From the NCBI GenBank assembly GCA_023441055.1, contig JAEZQY010000053.1, forward strand, positions 62,001 through 126,000: DNA of 64,000 nucleotides, read 5' to 3'. Numbering within the stretch: the stretch's first letter is position 1; every line of letters starts with the position of its first letter. The notes under the pieces are model-generated. The model was not told the DNA's origin, made no database searches, and saw only the letters and a program-made list of their open reading frames with translations. Made by a program: the position numbers and the translations under genes. Shown here piece by piece: positions 55,976 to 64,000 of this stretch. This DNA is from Bacillota bacterium. Its GTDB lineage: Bacteria > Bacillota > Bacilli > Paenibacillales > UBA4045.

Positions 55976-56947
55976 CTACCATATGCCCTCTTGTCCAAGC
56001 TTCTTGGCACCCTTGTTCGCCAGCATAACCAGGACTAATCCAATCACGGCCTTGAACAGACCAACCGCAGTGGTAAAGCTGAACTTCGCCTGCTGGATGC
56101 CCGATCGGTATACATACGTCTCGATCACATCCGCTACATCATACACAAGCGAGTTATACAGAACGAATATTTGTTCAAATCCAACATCAAGCACATGACC
56201 AAGTCGCAGCAGGAACAAAATCACAATCACACCCATCATAGAGGGCAGCGTAATATGAATGATCTGCTTCCACTTGCCTGCGCCGTCCATAATCGCTGCT
56301 TCATAGAGCTGCGGATCAATACCGGCGATCGCCGCCAGATAGATGATCGCTCCCCATCCAACTTCCTTCCAGATATCACTCGCGACAATAATCGTTCTGA
56401 ACCAATCCTCACTGACCAAGAAGAATATGGGCTCGAAGCCAAGCATCATAATGAGCTTGTTCACGACTCCTGACGAAGGAGAGAGCACATTAATCATGAT
56501 CCCGCCGATGATGACCCAGGATAGAAAATGCGGCAAGTACAACAGTGTCTGGATGGAACGCTTGTACATCATATGCCGAATTTCATTCAGAAGGATGGCT
56601 AGTATGATTGGGCCTGGGAACCCCCATAACAGCTTATAGACGCTAATCAAGAGCGTGTTCCGGAATATTTTATAGAAATCGTCCGACATGAACATCGTCT
56701 TGAAATGCAGCCAGCCTACCCATTCACTCCCCCAAATTCCGCTGAACACACTGTAATTCTGAAAGGCAATAACGACTCCCCACATGGGCAAATACTTGTA
56801 AACCAGAAAATATAAGATGCCGGGAAGCATAATCAAGTATAAATCCCAATAATTACGAATCGTACGAAACCGCCTCTCCTCCGGCTTCTTATGCATGATT
56901 TCCCTGCTGTTGACGTCGACGGCTTCTATTGCGGCTATACCCCTCAC
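55976..56947 (-). CDS. Sugar ABC transporter permease (LplB type)
   Basis: Permease of up to 323 residues, with YLIMLPGILYFLVYKYLPMW in the first helix and an EAA loop LYEAAIMDGAGKWKQIIHIT. It is the first gene of the third transporter set. The start is uncertain: the GTG at 56947 has AAAGGAA almost touching it, while an ATG at 56894-56896 (MHKKPEER) has AGGGA six bases upstream and would give a shorter, more typical N-terminus. Confidence 0.85.
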   Translation of the reverse strand: MRGIAAIEAVDVNSREIMHKKPEERRFRTIRNYWDLYLIMLPGILYFLVYKYLPMWGVVIAFQNYSVFSGIWGSEWVGWLHFKTMFMSDDFYKIFRNTLLISVYKLLWGFPGPIILAILLNEIRHMMYKRSIQTLLYLPHFLSWVIIGGIMINVLSPSSGVVNKLIMMLGFEPIFFLVSEDWFRTIIVASDIWKEVGWGAIIYLAAIAGIDPQLYEAAIMDGAGKWKQIIHITLPSMMGVIVILFLLRLGHVLDVGFEQIFVLYNSLVYDVADVIETYVYRSGIQQAKFSFTTAVGLFKAVIGLVLVMLANKGAKKLGQEGIW

Positions 56948-57068
56948 TTCCTTTCGGTAATCTGAACCTACATGCTTATCCCGGGTACCTTCATTCTAGA
57001 AGAACACGCTTCAATGCGTTAGAGGACAGTGATGACCTTCATCGGTAATTTGATGACATCCTCAGACA

Positions 57069-57166
57069 CCAGATAAACGGCTCTGCCGTCCTGCTTCGCA
57101 GGGCAAATCCGTTTAGCGTCGATATATAAGCACCTTTAAGTTGAAAACTTATAAAGTCTTATATAT
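57069..57166. repeat. Multi-hairpin repeat, copy 2
   Basis: Second copy of the element at 10594-10717. The 5' 24 bases and 3' 48 bases are the same, while the centre is shorter and forms a different hairpin, CTGC-TTC-GCAG. It lies directly behind the LacI gene terminator and about 120 bp before the LplB-type permease gene. Confidence 0.8.
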
Positions 57167-57171
57167 AAATA

Positions 57172-57192
57172 AAAACGACCCTCTCGGATCGT
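57172..57192 (-). terminator. Rho-independent terminator of the LacI gene
   Basis: On the minus strand ACGATCC pairs with GGGTCGT (one G-U pair) around GAGA and is followed by TTTTTATTT, starting 20 bp past the LacI stop codon. Confidence 0.75.
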
Positions 57193-57212
57193 CTGTACGT
57201 TGCACCTAGTGA

Positions 57213-58256
57213 TCAGGGCGCAATGCGGCGAACGGTGTTGCCTGTATAGAAGGAGCCTTGGAGTCGTACATGCTCGAAGGGCAGCATCGGGTTGGCGATT
57301 CTCCGCAGCATGAGCTCCGCAGCCCGCTCCCCCGCCTCCCGTATAAGCAAATTCGGACGGGACATCTCCGCATAGCTTGCATCCCCTTCATTCTCCATAC
57401 CAATCAGCGATAGATCCGCAGGAATCGACAGGTGAAGGAAATCAGCGGCCACATACACCCATTCAGCTACGCCCGGCACTGCACTGATCACCGCCGTATA
57501 GCAGCCGGAGCTCAGCTTCTCCCTCAGATCTTCCATCCATGCGGCTCGATTCCCAGCATGCCCCATCAAATGACGGGCAGGATCGAGCATTTCCGTTAAG
57601 CCCAGCTTGGCTAATGCTTGCGTAAAGGCCTTCCACCTTAACTGGAAGCCTCGTGACTGCGCAATATCTCCGACATACAGAATACGGCGATGCCCATGCT
57701 CATGCAGCAGCCCGACCGAACGATGAATGGCATACTCGACATCCCAAATGACACTATCTACTTCAGCTAATTCGGGCGGATAATTAATAAGAACCTTGGG
57801 GATAGGCAGCTGCAGCAGGGCCGACTCCATCCACTCCGGCAAAGCAGCTGTTAAGAACAGTCCATCGAAGAATGACAATTCATTCCTGCTGAGCCATTGC
57901 TCAAACTCAGCTCCTTCCGTTAACTCGCTAGGCATGATTAAGGGATATAAAGAATGGCCGAGCTCATTAAGCCGAATTTGAACGCCGGTCAGCTGCTGAC
58001 GGTGGAACAAGGAATCCTCGACAATCAGCATGGCGAACCGGCGGGCATGAGCATACGCCCAAGGGATGCGTTCTGCAGCTAAGCCTGCCTCCTGCTCCTT
58101 GGTCCGGTAACCGAGCTCACGCGCCTTATCAATAACCCGCTTGCGTGTCGTCTCTGACATGCCAGGCAAGCCGCGCAGCGACTTCGACACCGTATGGACC
58201 GTCAAGCCTAGTTCATCTGCAATCGTTCGTAGGGTCACCTGCTTTTTTCGATTCAT
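57213..58256 (-). CDS. LacI-family transcription regulator
   Basis: Repressor of 347 residues. The helix-turn-helix and hinge helix occupy residues 1-60 (VTLRTIADELGLTVHTVSKS and SETTRKRVIDKARELGY). The rest is a periplasmic-binding-protein-like effector domain with SVGLLHEHGHRRILYVGDI and IPADLSLIGMEN. It is divergent from the FAD-dependent oxidoreductase with a 123-bp gap and probably controls that gene and possibly the adjacent LplB-type transporter. AAAGGA precedes the ATG. Confidence 0.88.
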   Translation of the reverse strand: MNRKKQVTLRTIADELGLTVHTVSKSLRGLPGMSETTRKRVIDKARELGYRTKEQEAGLAAERIPWAYAHARRFAMLIVEDSLFHRQQLTGVQIRLNELGHSLYPLIMPSELTEGAEFEQWLSRNELSFFDGLFLTAALPEWMESALLQLPIPKVLINYPPELAEVDSVIWDVEYAIHRSVGLLHEHGHRRILYVGDIAQSRGFQLRWKAFTQALAKLGLTEMLDPARHLMGHAGNRAAWMEDLREKLSSGCYTAVISAVPGVAEWVYVAADFLHLSIPADLSLIGMENEGDASYAEMSRPNLLIREAGERAAELMLRRIANPMLPFEHVRLQGSFYTGNTVRRIAP

Positions 58257-58317
58257 CCTGCACGCTTCCTTTCATCTTCTCGAACTGAATGTAACTAAAA
58301 TGAAACTATAAACCTAG

Positions 58318-58332
58318 CTGCAAAGCTTTTAG
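58318..58332. promoter_or_regulatory. Candidate LacI-type operator in the divergent gap
   Basis: CTGCAAAGCTTTTAG is an imperfect palindrome centred on AAGCTT, in the gap between the divergent lacI-like and FAD oxidoreductase genes. The position, 48 bp before the oxidoreductase start, suits repression. It is a weak call made by eye. Confidence 0.35.
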
Positions 58333-58379
58333 AATGAAGGCATCTAAGTAACTACACATGGAGAGGAAGATCAATTCGT

Positions 58380-59630
58380 ATGACACAACGAGAAATTGCT
58401 ATGACAAGAACCGTAACCATTCACGATACGGCTGACGTTATCGTAGTCGGAGGCGGACCAGCGGGTACCGCTGCCGCAATCAGCGCTGCGCGCTGCGGTC
58501 GGAAGACCATTCTGCTGGAGCATTCCGGTCAACTAGGCGGCATGGGCACGCTGGGGAATGTCAGCGTGTTCATGGGCATAGGGAATGTAACCGGCATCTA
58601 TCGCGAGATCATCTCCGAATTTCTGCCTGAAGCGCTGCCTAGCTCGCATCATGTTTCGATCTGGCCGCAATATTCTCCCTTCGAACTGCGCCACTATCTG
58701 AATCTGAAATTGGAGAAGGAAGGCGTCGACGTTTATTATCATACTAGCTTCGTCTCCGCGATCATGCAAGACAACAAGATCAGTGGTGTGATCGCCAACA
58801 CTAGAGAAGGCTTGCGCGCATTCGAAGGACAGATCGTTATTGACTGCACCGGAGATGCCAGAGTAGCGATGGACGCAGGTGTTCCTACACGTTCAGGGCG
58901 CGAAGAAGACGGCTTGACCCAACCGATGACCATGATGTTCATGATGCAGGATACCGGCAAGCCGGTGCAGCAGCAGCTGCCGGAGGGCTGCTACCACTAT
59001 GAGAAGATCGAGGATCTTCCACAGGGCAGACATCTGTATTGGGGCGGTCTGAATGACGGATCACTGCTGGTCAACATGACGCGTGTCAGAGGGAATGGCG
59101 CGAAGATTGAGGATATCAATTACGCGGAGAAGGAAGCGCTGAAGCAGGTATTCTCAGTCGCTAACTACCTGCAACGGACGAATCATCCCACGTATATATT
59201 GTCACATGTGCCGGCTCAGGTCGGTGTCAGAGAGACAAATCAAATCGAAGGTCGCTATACATTAACTGAGGACGATCTCACAAGCGGTCGACGGTTCGAG
59301 GATGTCGCGGCGCAGACGAATTACGAGATCGACATCCACAACCCGACAGGCGGCATCCATACCGATGAGCGCAAGCTCGATGGGTACGATATTCCGTACC
59401 GCTGTATGCTGCCTGTGAACGTGGAAGGATTAATTGTGGCGGGCCGCAGTATCTCCGCTACGCATGTTGCCATGTCTTCCATGCGTGTGCAGGCCACCTG
59501 TTACGCGCTTGGCCAAGCGGCAGGAGTGGCAGCTGCGATTGCCATTGCGTCTGGTACGTCGATTGCGGATATTGATATCAACCAGTTTCATCAGAAGCTT
59601 TCGGACCAGGGCGTAGTGTTTATGAAGTAA
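58380..59630 (+). CDS. FAD-dependent oxidoreductase (FAD_oxidored family)
   Basis: Flavoprotein of 416 residues. The dinucleotide-binding motif is VIVVGGGPAGTAAAISAARC near residue 20, followed by LLEHSGQLGGMGTLGNVSVF, where GG-x-GT suits FAD binding. VIDCTGDARVAM and PYRCMLPVNVEGLIVAGRSIS are typical of the FAD_oxidored group, which often stands in polysaccharide-use loci with no known substrate. No signal peptide is present. Its neighbours (LacI regulator, GH105, sulfatases) suggest oxidation of a sugar or uronic acid; this is inference. Confidence 0.8.
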   Translation: MTQREIAMTRTVTIHDTADVIVVGGGPAGTAAAISAARCGRKTILLEHSGQLGGMGTLGNVSVFMGIGNVTGIYREIISEFLPEALPSSHHVSIWPQYSPFELRHYLNLKLEKEGVDVYYHTSFVSAIMQDNKISGVIANTREGLRAFEGQIVIDCTGDARVAMDAGVPTRSGREEDGLTQPMTMMFMMQDTGKPVQQQLPEGCYHYEKIEDLPQGRHLYWGGLNDGSLLVNMTRVRGNGAKIEDINYAEKEALKQVFSVANYLQRTNHPTYILSHVPAQVGVRETNQIEGRYTLTEDDLTSGRRFEDVAAQTNYEIDIHNPTGGIHTDERKLDGYDIPYRCMLPVNVEGLIVAGRSISATHVAMSSMRVQATCYALGQAAGVAAAIAIASGTSIADIDINQFHQKLSDQGVVFMK

Positions 59631-59674
59631 GCTCAGCTCCGAATCAGAGGCTCCACATGGGTTGAAGACGTGAA

Positions 59675-59856
59675 TGTTGCGAAAATCCAATATTAATTCC
59701 AGATTTGGTGGCGTATCCTACGAATTGTTACGAGAATCCAACATTCCGACCCATTCTGCATCCCATTGAGCTCGCTCACCTAATAATTATTGGATATATG
59801 CAACATTCCGCAAATTTATATGCGTTGAACAATGAAATTGTGGGATATTCGCAACA
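59675..59856. repeat. Four 20-bp motifs arranged as two inverted pairs
   Basis: Variants of TGTTGCGAAAATCCAATATT occur on the plus strand at 59675-59694 and 59726-59745, and on the minus strand at 59786-59805 and 59837-59856. The outer pair and inner pair can fold into one long stem. Start-to-start distances are 51, 60 and 51 bp. No gene lies in this gap of about 360 bp. Confidence 0.65.
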
Positions 59857-59932
59857 ATTGTTCGCTCCTCACCATTTGGAGCAACAAAGCAGAGATCAGC
59901 TATGAATAAGCTTATGGTTTGCACAGCGAAAG

Positions 59933-59956
59933 GCCCATCCTCAACCGAGGATGGGC
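59933..59956. terminator. Terminator between convergent genes
   Basis: GCCCATCCTC and GAGGATGGGC form a perfect 10-bp stem with a four-base loop, 34 bp past the GH105 stop codon. The downstream U-tract is weak (CCTTTC) on the minus strand. Confidence 0.65.
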
Positions 59957-59989
59957 TGCTTATCGTATTGACTCCGCGGCACCTATTAC

Positions 59990-61096
59990 TTACTTCGCCT
60001 GACTCATCTCCACACACATGAGGATGAAAGCGCCGGCGCCGTGCAGGTCATTCTCGCTCGTAGGACGAGCGATGTAATGCGCGTAATCGCCTATTCCTGT
60101 TCCGATACAGATGCTGCCGATCACAACTCGATCGTTCTCATCGAACGTCAATGTATCGATAACGCCTTGATACCCCTTCCAAGCATATTTCATATACTTC
60201 TCATCCAGATAACCCAGCCGTACTGCCTTGGCAATCGCATGTACATACAGGGAGGTACATGAGTTCTCTGTCCAATTATCAGGCTGGTCTGGCTTATCCA
60301 CGACTTGATACCACAGTCCCGTCTCAGAATCCTGGTAATTCGTCAACGCAATAAGCAAGTCCTGCAGGATCTTGATTAGCTCCGGCATGTCCTTATGATC
60401 AGCAGGCAAGTATTCGAACATCTCCAGCAACGCGACTGGATACCAGCCAATAGCCCGCCCCCAGAATTCCGGGGCCAGTCCGGTCTCAGGATCCGCCCAT
60501 TCCGCTTCCTTGGTCTCGTCCCATCCATGGTACAGCAGCCCCGTCTTCTCATCCTTAGTATGCTGGGCCATTAAGAGGGCCTGGTAGGTCATCATGTCGT
60601 AGTATTCGCTCTCACCGAACGTGCTGGCGAATTGCACCGCAATTGGACCGGCCATGTATAGGCCGTCTAGCCACATCTGGTTCGGGTAACGTTCCTTATG
60701 CCAGAATCCCCCAGACGGGTTGGTCTTCCAATTCTTGAGCAGCGGAACGAGCGTGTGCAAGGCTTTCTTATATCGCTCATCGCCAGTCTGTTCATACAGG
60801 GTGTACAGCAGAACGCCAGGCTGGATATCATCCAATTCATCTGGATTATACTTCTTGATGCTGCCATCCGCTAGAATCTGACTGTCCACCCATCGTTTGA
60901 GATAGTCATAATACTTATTATTGCCGGTCTCACGCCAGCACTTCTCCATCCCGGACAGGAATACCCCTTGATGATAGTGGAACCGGTCAGGCGGCAGCTG
61001 CTCCGGCTCAAACTTAGCCATTAATGCCTCACAGGCCTTCTCTGCCCAGTCGAGAGCGGTTAGGTTATCCTTGACACTTGCGTTAGCATCCTTCAT
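59990..61096 (-). CDS. GH105/GH88-like unsaturated uronyl hydrolase
   Basis: Alpha/alpha-barrel hydrolase of 368 residues (YteR/YesR size). Such enzymes hydrate the terminal unsaturated uronic acid left by polysaccharide lyases, on rhamnogalacturonan, ulvan or similar oligosaccharides. DELDDIQPGVLLYTLYE and PNQMWLDGLYMAGP carry the candidate catalytic acids, and the tryptophan-rich FWGRAIGWYPVALLE is family typical. There is no signal peptide, so it should act on imported material. It is the third gene after two sulfatase genes on the same strand, separated by about 100 bp. AGGAGGA precedes the ATG. Confidence 0.87.
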   Translation of the reverse strand: MKDANASVKDNLTALDWAEKACEALMAKFEPEQLPPDRFHYHQGVFLSGMEKCWRETGNNKYYDYLKRWVDSQILADGSIKKYNPDELDDIQPGVLLYTLYEQTGDERYKKALHTLVPLLKNWKTNPSGGFWHKERYPNQMWLDGLYMAGPIAVQFASTFGESEYYDMMTYQALLMAQHTKDEKTGLLYHGWDETKEAEWADPETGLAPEFWGRAIGWYPVALLEMFEYLPADHKDMPELIKILQDLLIALTNYQDSETGLWYQVVDKPDQPDNWTENSCTSLYVHAIAKAVRLGYLDEKYMKYAWKGYQGVIDTLTFDENDRVVIGSICIGTGIGDYAHYIARPTSENDLHGAGAFILMCVEMSQAK

Positions 61097-61200
61097 CTTC
61101 TCTCATTCCTCCTATACGCTATTACCTCCATCCTATCACGCAATTATGTACATTTATTGTTCACTATCTATAATTTCTCTTATATCTTGCGATACAAATC

Positions 61201-62463
61201 CTATGGGCGTATCGGTACTTCACCTTCCAGAAGCGGATCGCCAGTGCTCTTCATCCATTCCTCCAAATTCTGCGCTAATTGCTCCCTGATCTCGCTGTAA
61301 CGAACATCATGGACCAGATTTACCTGCTCAACAGGATCCAGATATAGATCAAATAACATCTCCTTTGGCTTCGTGAGCGCCATAAATCCGTGGTCGAACA
61401 AGAATGTGCGGTATTCGCTCTTATCCAAGTTGGCTTGAATATAGGAGGTTGCTCCGAAATTGCGAATGTATTTATATCGTTCGGTGCGTACACATCGCAT
61501 AGGTTCATATTCGACGTGATAATTAATTTCCGCGTGCACTTCCGATCGTATGGATGCTGCACGCTCCTCTAGTATCGGAAGAATCGAATGTCCCTGAAGC
61601 CATTCCGGAGCAGGCAGGCCAGCCAAATCACAAATGGTCGGGAATAGATCCAAGTGGGAAACAAGAGCATCCACAGCCTCTCCTCTACGATGTCCCTGAG
61701 GTGTGCGGATAATCAGCGATACACCAATGCCCATATCGAACAAGCTGCACTTCATTCGAGGGAATGGCAGGCCATGATCCGTCGTATAGATGATCAGTGT
61801 GTCGTTATCCAGACCTGCTTCAGTAATAGCCGATAGCACCATTCCAATCGCGTCATCGGCCACTTGGGCAGAGGTCAGGAAGGCCGCCCATTGCTTGCGG
61901 TTCTCCTCGTTGTCATAGAGCATGTGCGGCGGTTGAATATACGCTTCTTCAATCTTCGGGTCAGCTGCAGGAAAATTCAGATGCGTATTGAACAATCCGA
62001 AGGATAGGAAGAAAGGTTTGTTCTTCTTCTCCTTAATGTAAGTTGATGCCGCCTCCGCATTATGCATATCCCAGCTTACGGAATCAAAATCAAACACCTT
62101 CATATCATAATTCGGATTTCCAATAATGTGATGATACCCGATCATCTCGGACTGAGGCGCTTCATGTTGAATGCCGCATAATACTGTCTCATAGCCGTTA
62201 CTATTCAAATAAGTGACCAGATGCTTACTATAATCCTTCATCTCTGCGCCACGGTGAGCCAACCCGTGCATACCTGCAGTATGGGGAGCCACACCGGTCA
62301 GCAGCGCTACTCGGCTAGGGGAGCAAGTCGGACCCGCACAATAGGCTTGACGGAACAATACCCCCTCCTTGGCCAACTCCATCAGATGTGGTGTCGGCAC
62401 TGCATAACCGTATGGCTGGATGAATCGGCCTGTATCATGGGTATGAATGTAAACAATATTCAT
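61201..62463 (-). CDS. Cys-type sulfatase (alkaline-phosphatase superfamily)
   Basis: Sulfatase of 420 residues. The formylglycine site is CSPSR in GPTCSPSRVALLTG near residue 46, so the Cys must be modified by a maturase that is not encoded in this window. YIHTHDTGRFIQPYGY at the N-terminus supplies the metal-binding Asp; this form resembles N-sulfoglucosamine sulfohydrolase-like enzymes. YTTDHGLPFPRMK provides the second metal site (Asp-His). There is no signal peptide, so it should act on intracellular oligosaccharides. It lies 50 bp after the sulfatase-isomerase fusion gene. AAGGGGG precedes the ATG. Confidence 0.88.
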   Translation of the reverse strand: MNIVYIHTHDTGRFIQPYGYAVPTPHLMELAKEGVLFRQAYCAGPTCSPSRVALLTGVAPHTAGMHGLAHRGAEMKDYSKHLVTYLNSNGYETVLCGIQHEAPQSEMIGYHHIIGNPNYDMKVFDFDSVSWDMHNAEAASTYIKEKKNKPFFLSFGLFNTHLNFPAADPKIEEAYIQPPHMLYDNEENRKQWAAFLTSAQVADDAIGMVLSAITEAGLDNDTLIIYTTDHGLPFPRMKCSLFDMGIGVSLIIRTPQGHRRGEAVDALVSHLDLFPTICDLAGLPAPEWLQGHSILPILEERAASIRSEVHAEINYHVEYEPMRCVRTERYKYIRNFGATSYIQANLDKSEYRTFLFDHGFMALTKPKEMLFDLYLDPVEQVNLVHDVRYSEIREQLAQNLEEWMKSTGDPLLEGEVPIRP

Positions 62464-62513
62464 GTGTATTCCCCCTTATTCTAATTGATAGATCTCCACT
62501 GATGTTAGACTCG

Positions 62514-64000
62514 TTATCCAACTTCAGGCGGGTAACATAGTACAACCTGCAATGGCTCTTGCTGCGAATTCGCCCATACCAGATCTCGGCATGCAATCGG
62601 GATGAACAAGGCATCGGATTTGCTTACTTCAAGCTGTCCACCATCCCATGTCACTGTACCTTGGCCATCGATGATAATTGCAATTGCGAAGCTGCCTTGA
62701 TGAACAGCAGCGAATGACGTGTAGATATCGAGTTTATGCATGCGGAAGCATGGCGTATGATCGATGCCGATCAGACATAGCTCTTCACCACCGTGCACTC
62801 TCTTCACTGAGACCGGCTCGATCTTCCATCGATTTAGCGTTTCCTCATAGGAGTATGCGTCATAGTGGAAGCAATCCAGCATTCGCTCGAATCCTAAGCC
62901 TTGATGGCAAGCCATATCAGGCACTGCGTTGCCACTCGGCGTCGTTCTCTCTGTGCGCAGGGTTAGATCAGACGGTTCTTGGATTTCAATTAATAAACAT
63001 CCGCTGCCAATGGCATGGGGAATCCCACCCTCTACAAGGAAAACCTCCCCTTCCTTAACAGGGACGCGATGAAGAGCATCCAACATACCCGCGATATCCT
63101 GCGTCTCGAACAACTGCTTCCATCTCTCCCGATTCATACCCGGCTTAAATCCAAAATAGAGGGACGGTTGCTCCCCGTCTATCGTTCGGTTCCCTAATAC
63201 ATACCAAGCTTCAGTCTTGCCGAATCGAGAGTGAAATTGTTGTCGGGCAAACTCAGGGTCGGGATGCACCTGAATCGTCAAGCGTTCCGCCGCATCCAGC
63301 ACTTTGACCAGTACACCGGTATCCATGCCATATTGATCTACATGAGCCTGACCTAGAAACTGCTCAGGATTGGATGCGATGATATCTTTAAGCAATAAGG
63401 TTGTCCCGTCCTGCAGCATGATGCGACTGAATCCTTCCTCGAGATGCTCCCTTCCGACATTAGATGCTTTAGTTACAGAAGCGACCCACTCTTCAGGAAA
63501 CGCACTGTCCCTCCCATCGGGCTTGCCTTGCCATTGCTCAATCATTCGCCCGCCACGATATGTTCTCCAAACTCGATTGCTGCACAGCTTCAATGGCTGC
63601 GCGGACAAGCCTGCCCAATCCATCAATCGCCGCTTCAACTTGGATACCACTCCTCTGTGTATAGGATTATCCACGACATTCTTCAATTCCCAAGGGTCAT
63701 GTACTAGATCATAAAGTTCATCCTTGTCTCCCATTGGATCATGGACATATTTCCAATCCTTAGTTCTCACCATTTTCCTTCGACCCTCCGCTTCACGCCA
63801 TCGCAAGGTCTCTTTAATCGTATGCCGCCCATAGGGCTGGGGCAGCGCGGCCAAGTCATAGAGGGTAAATGGAGGTCCGCCAGCGCCGTATTCCGCGAAG
63901 ACAGCCTCTCTAGGCGCAGCGCCGGTTACCGTTGGCAGAGGCTTTCCTTGCATGGATTGCGGGATATCTAAACCTTGAAGAGACAGAAGTGTCGGCACAA
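62514..64000 (-). CDS. Sulfatase fused to class I mannose-6-phosphate isomerase (partial)
   Basis: The visible 494 residues run off the right edge, so the true start lies outside. About the first 145 residues are the C-terminal part of a sulfatase: VPTLLSLQGLDIP, RMVRTKDWKYV-like KMVRTKDWKYVHDPMGDKDE and LYDLVHDPWELKNVVDNP. From LKLCSNRVWRTYRGGRMIEQ on, the remaining 350 residues are a complete class I phosphomannose isomerase cupin enzyme with QVHPDPEF, GKTEAWYVLG and VEGGIPHAIG as zinc-site segments. No stop, frameshift or internal ribosome binding site separates the parts. It is the most upstream visible gene of the sulfatase/GH105 operon. Confidence 0.85.
   Translation of the reverse strand, partial: VPTLLSLQGLDIPQSMQGKPLPTVTGAAPREAVFAEYGAGGPPFTLYDLAALPQPYGRHTIKETLRWREAEGRRKMVRTKDWKYVHDPMGDKDELYDLVHDPWELKNVVDNPIHRGVVSKLKRRLMDWAGLSAQPLKLCSNRVWRTYRGGRMIEQWQGKPDGRDSAFPEEWVASVTKASNVGREHLEEGFSRIMLQDGTTLLLKDIIASNPEQFLGQAHVDQYGMDTGVLVKVLDAAERLTIQVHPDPEFARQQFHSRFGKTEAWYVLGNRTIDGEQPSLYFGFKPGMNRERWKQLFETQDIAGMLDALHRVPVKEGEVFLVEGGIPHAIGSGCLLIEIQEPSDLTLRTERTTPSGNAVPDMACHQGLGFERMLDCFHYDAYSYEETLNRWKIEPVSVKRVHGGEELCLIGIDHTPCFRMHKLDIYTSFAAVHQGSFAIAIIIDGQGTVTWDGGQLEVSKSDALFIPIACRDLVWANSQQEPLQVVLCYPPEVG

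Noticed and set aside
56948..57068. TAGAAT and partial hexamers as a promoter for the LplB-type operon
   Set aside because: No -35 at acceptable distance could be found by eye; the call would rest on one hexamer in an AT-rich stretch.

Overview
The window reads as a chromosomal segment of a Paenibacillus-like member of the Bacillales. The evidence is gene style: YesM/YesN two-component pairs beside CUT1 sugar ABC transporters, strong AGGAGG ribosome binding sites, several TTG/GTG starts, NlpC/P60 proteins with SH3 repeats, and moderately GC-rich genes with AT-richer gaps. I see no rRNA, tRNA, CRISPR array, prophage or intact insertion sequence. Most genes lie on the minus strand.

Left part (1-17 kb): a GT4 glycosyltransferase, a DUF6081-like protein, a UbiA-type prenyltransferase, then an L-fucose catabolic operon (isomerase, fuculose-phosphate aldolase, FGGY kinase) with a readable promoter and operator. 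Next comes a set made of a CUT1 ABC transporter, YesM/YesN and a GH3 N-acetylhexosaminidase; the GH3 gene is interrupted by a one-base frameshift.

Middle (17-38 kb): an AT-rich degraded stretch (17.3-19.0 kb) holds a frameshifted XRE regulator, a small lipoprotein and a decayed copy of the 5' end of a neighbouring sensor kinase gene. It is followed by GH43 and an alpha/alpha-barrel glycosidase, an APH-type phosphotransferase with an RBS-sequestering leader, and a collapsed Phd-Uma2 fusion gene. Then come a second CUT1-YesMN set, a D-serine dehydratase/RidA/SGNH operon and a five-gene nickel/peptide ABC transporter with a NikR regulator.

Right part (38-64 kb): a glucoside operon (GPH symporter, GH13, GH3), a membrane-anchored amidohydrolase, two exporters/permeases, an NlpC/P60 wall hydrolase and an AraC regulator. 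A third YesMN plus LplB/YtcP/YtcQ-type transporter follows, then a LacI regulator divergent from a FAD oxidoreductase. The window ends with an operon of GH105, a Cys-type sulfatase and a sulfatase fused in frame to a class I mannose-6-phosphate isomerase, which runs off the right edge. L-fucose metabolism, GH105, sulfatases and mannose-6-phosphate isomerase together suggest use of plant, fungal or algal polysaccharides, possibly sulfated; the substrate is inference.

The most unusual signals are the sulfatase-phosphomannose isomerase fusion, a GH3 C-terminal tail grafted onto a GH13 N-terminus, arrays of short palindromes with a period near 50 bp in several intergenic gaps, two structured repeat families, and three genes broken by single-base shifts.
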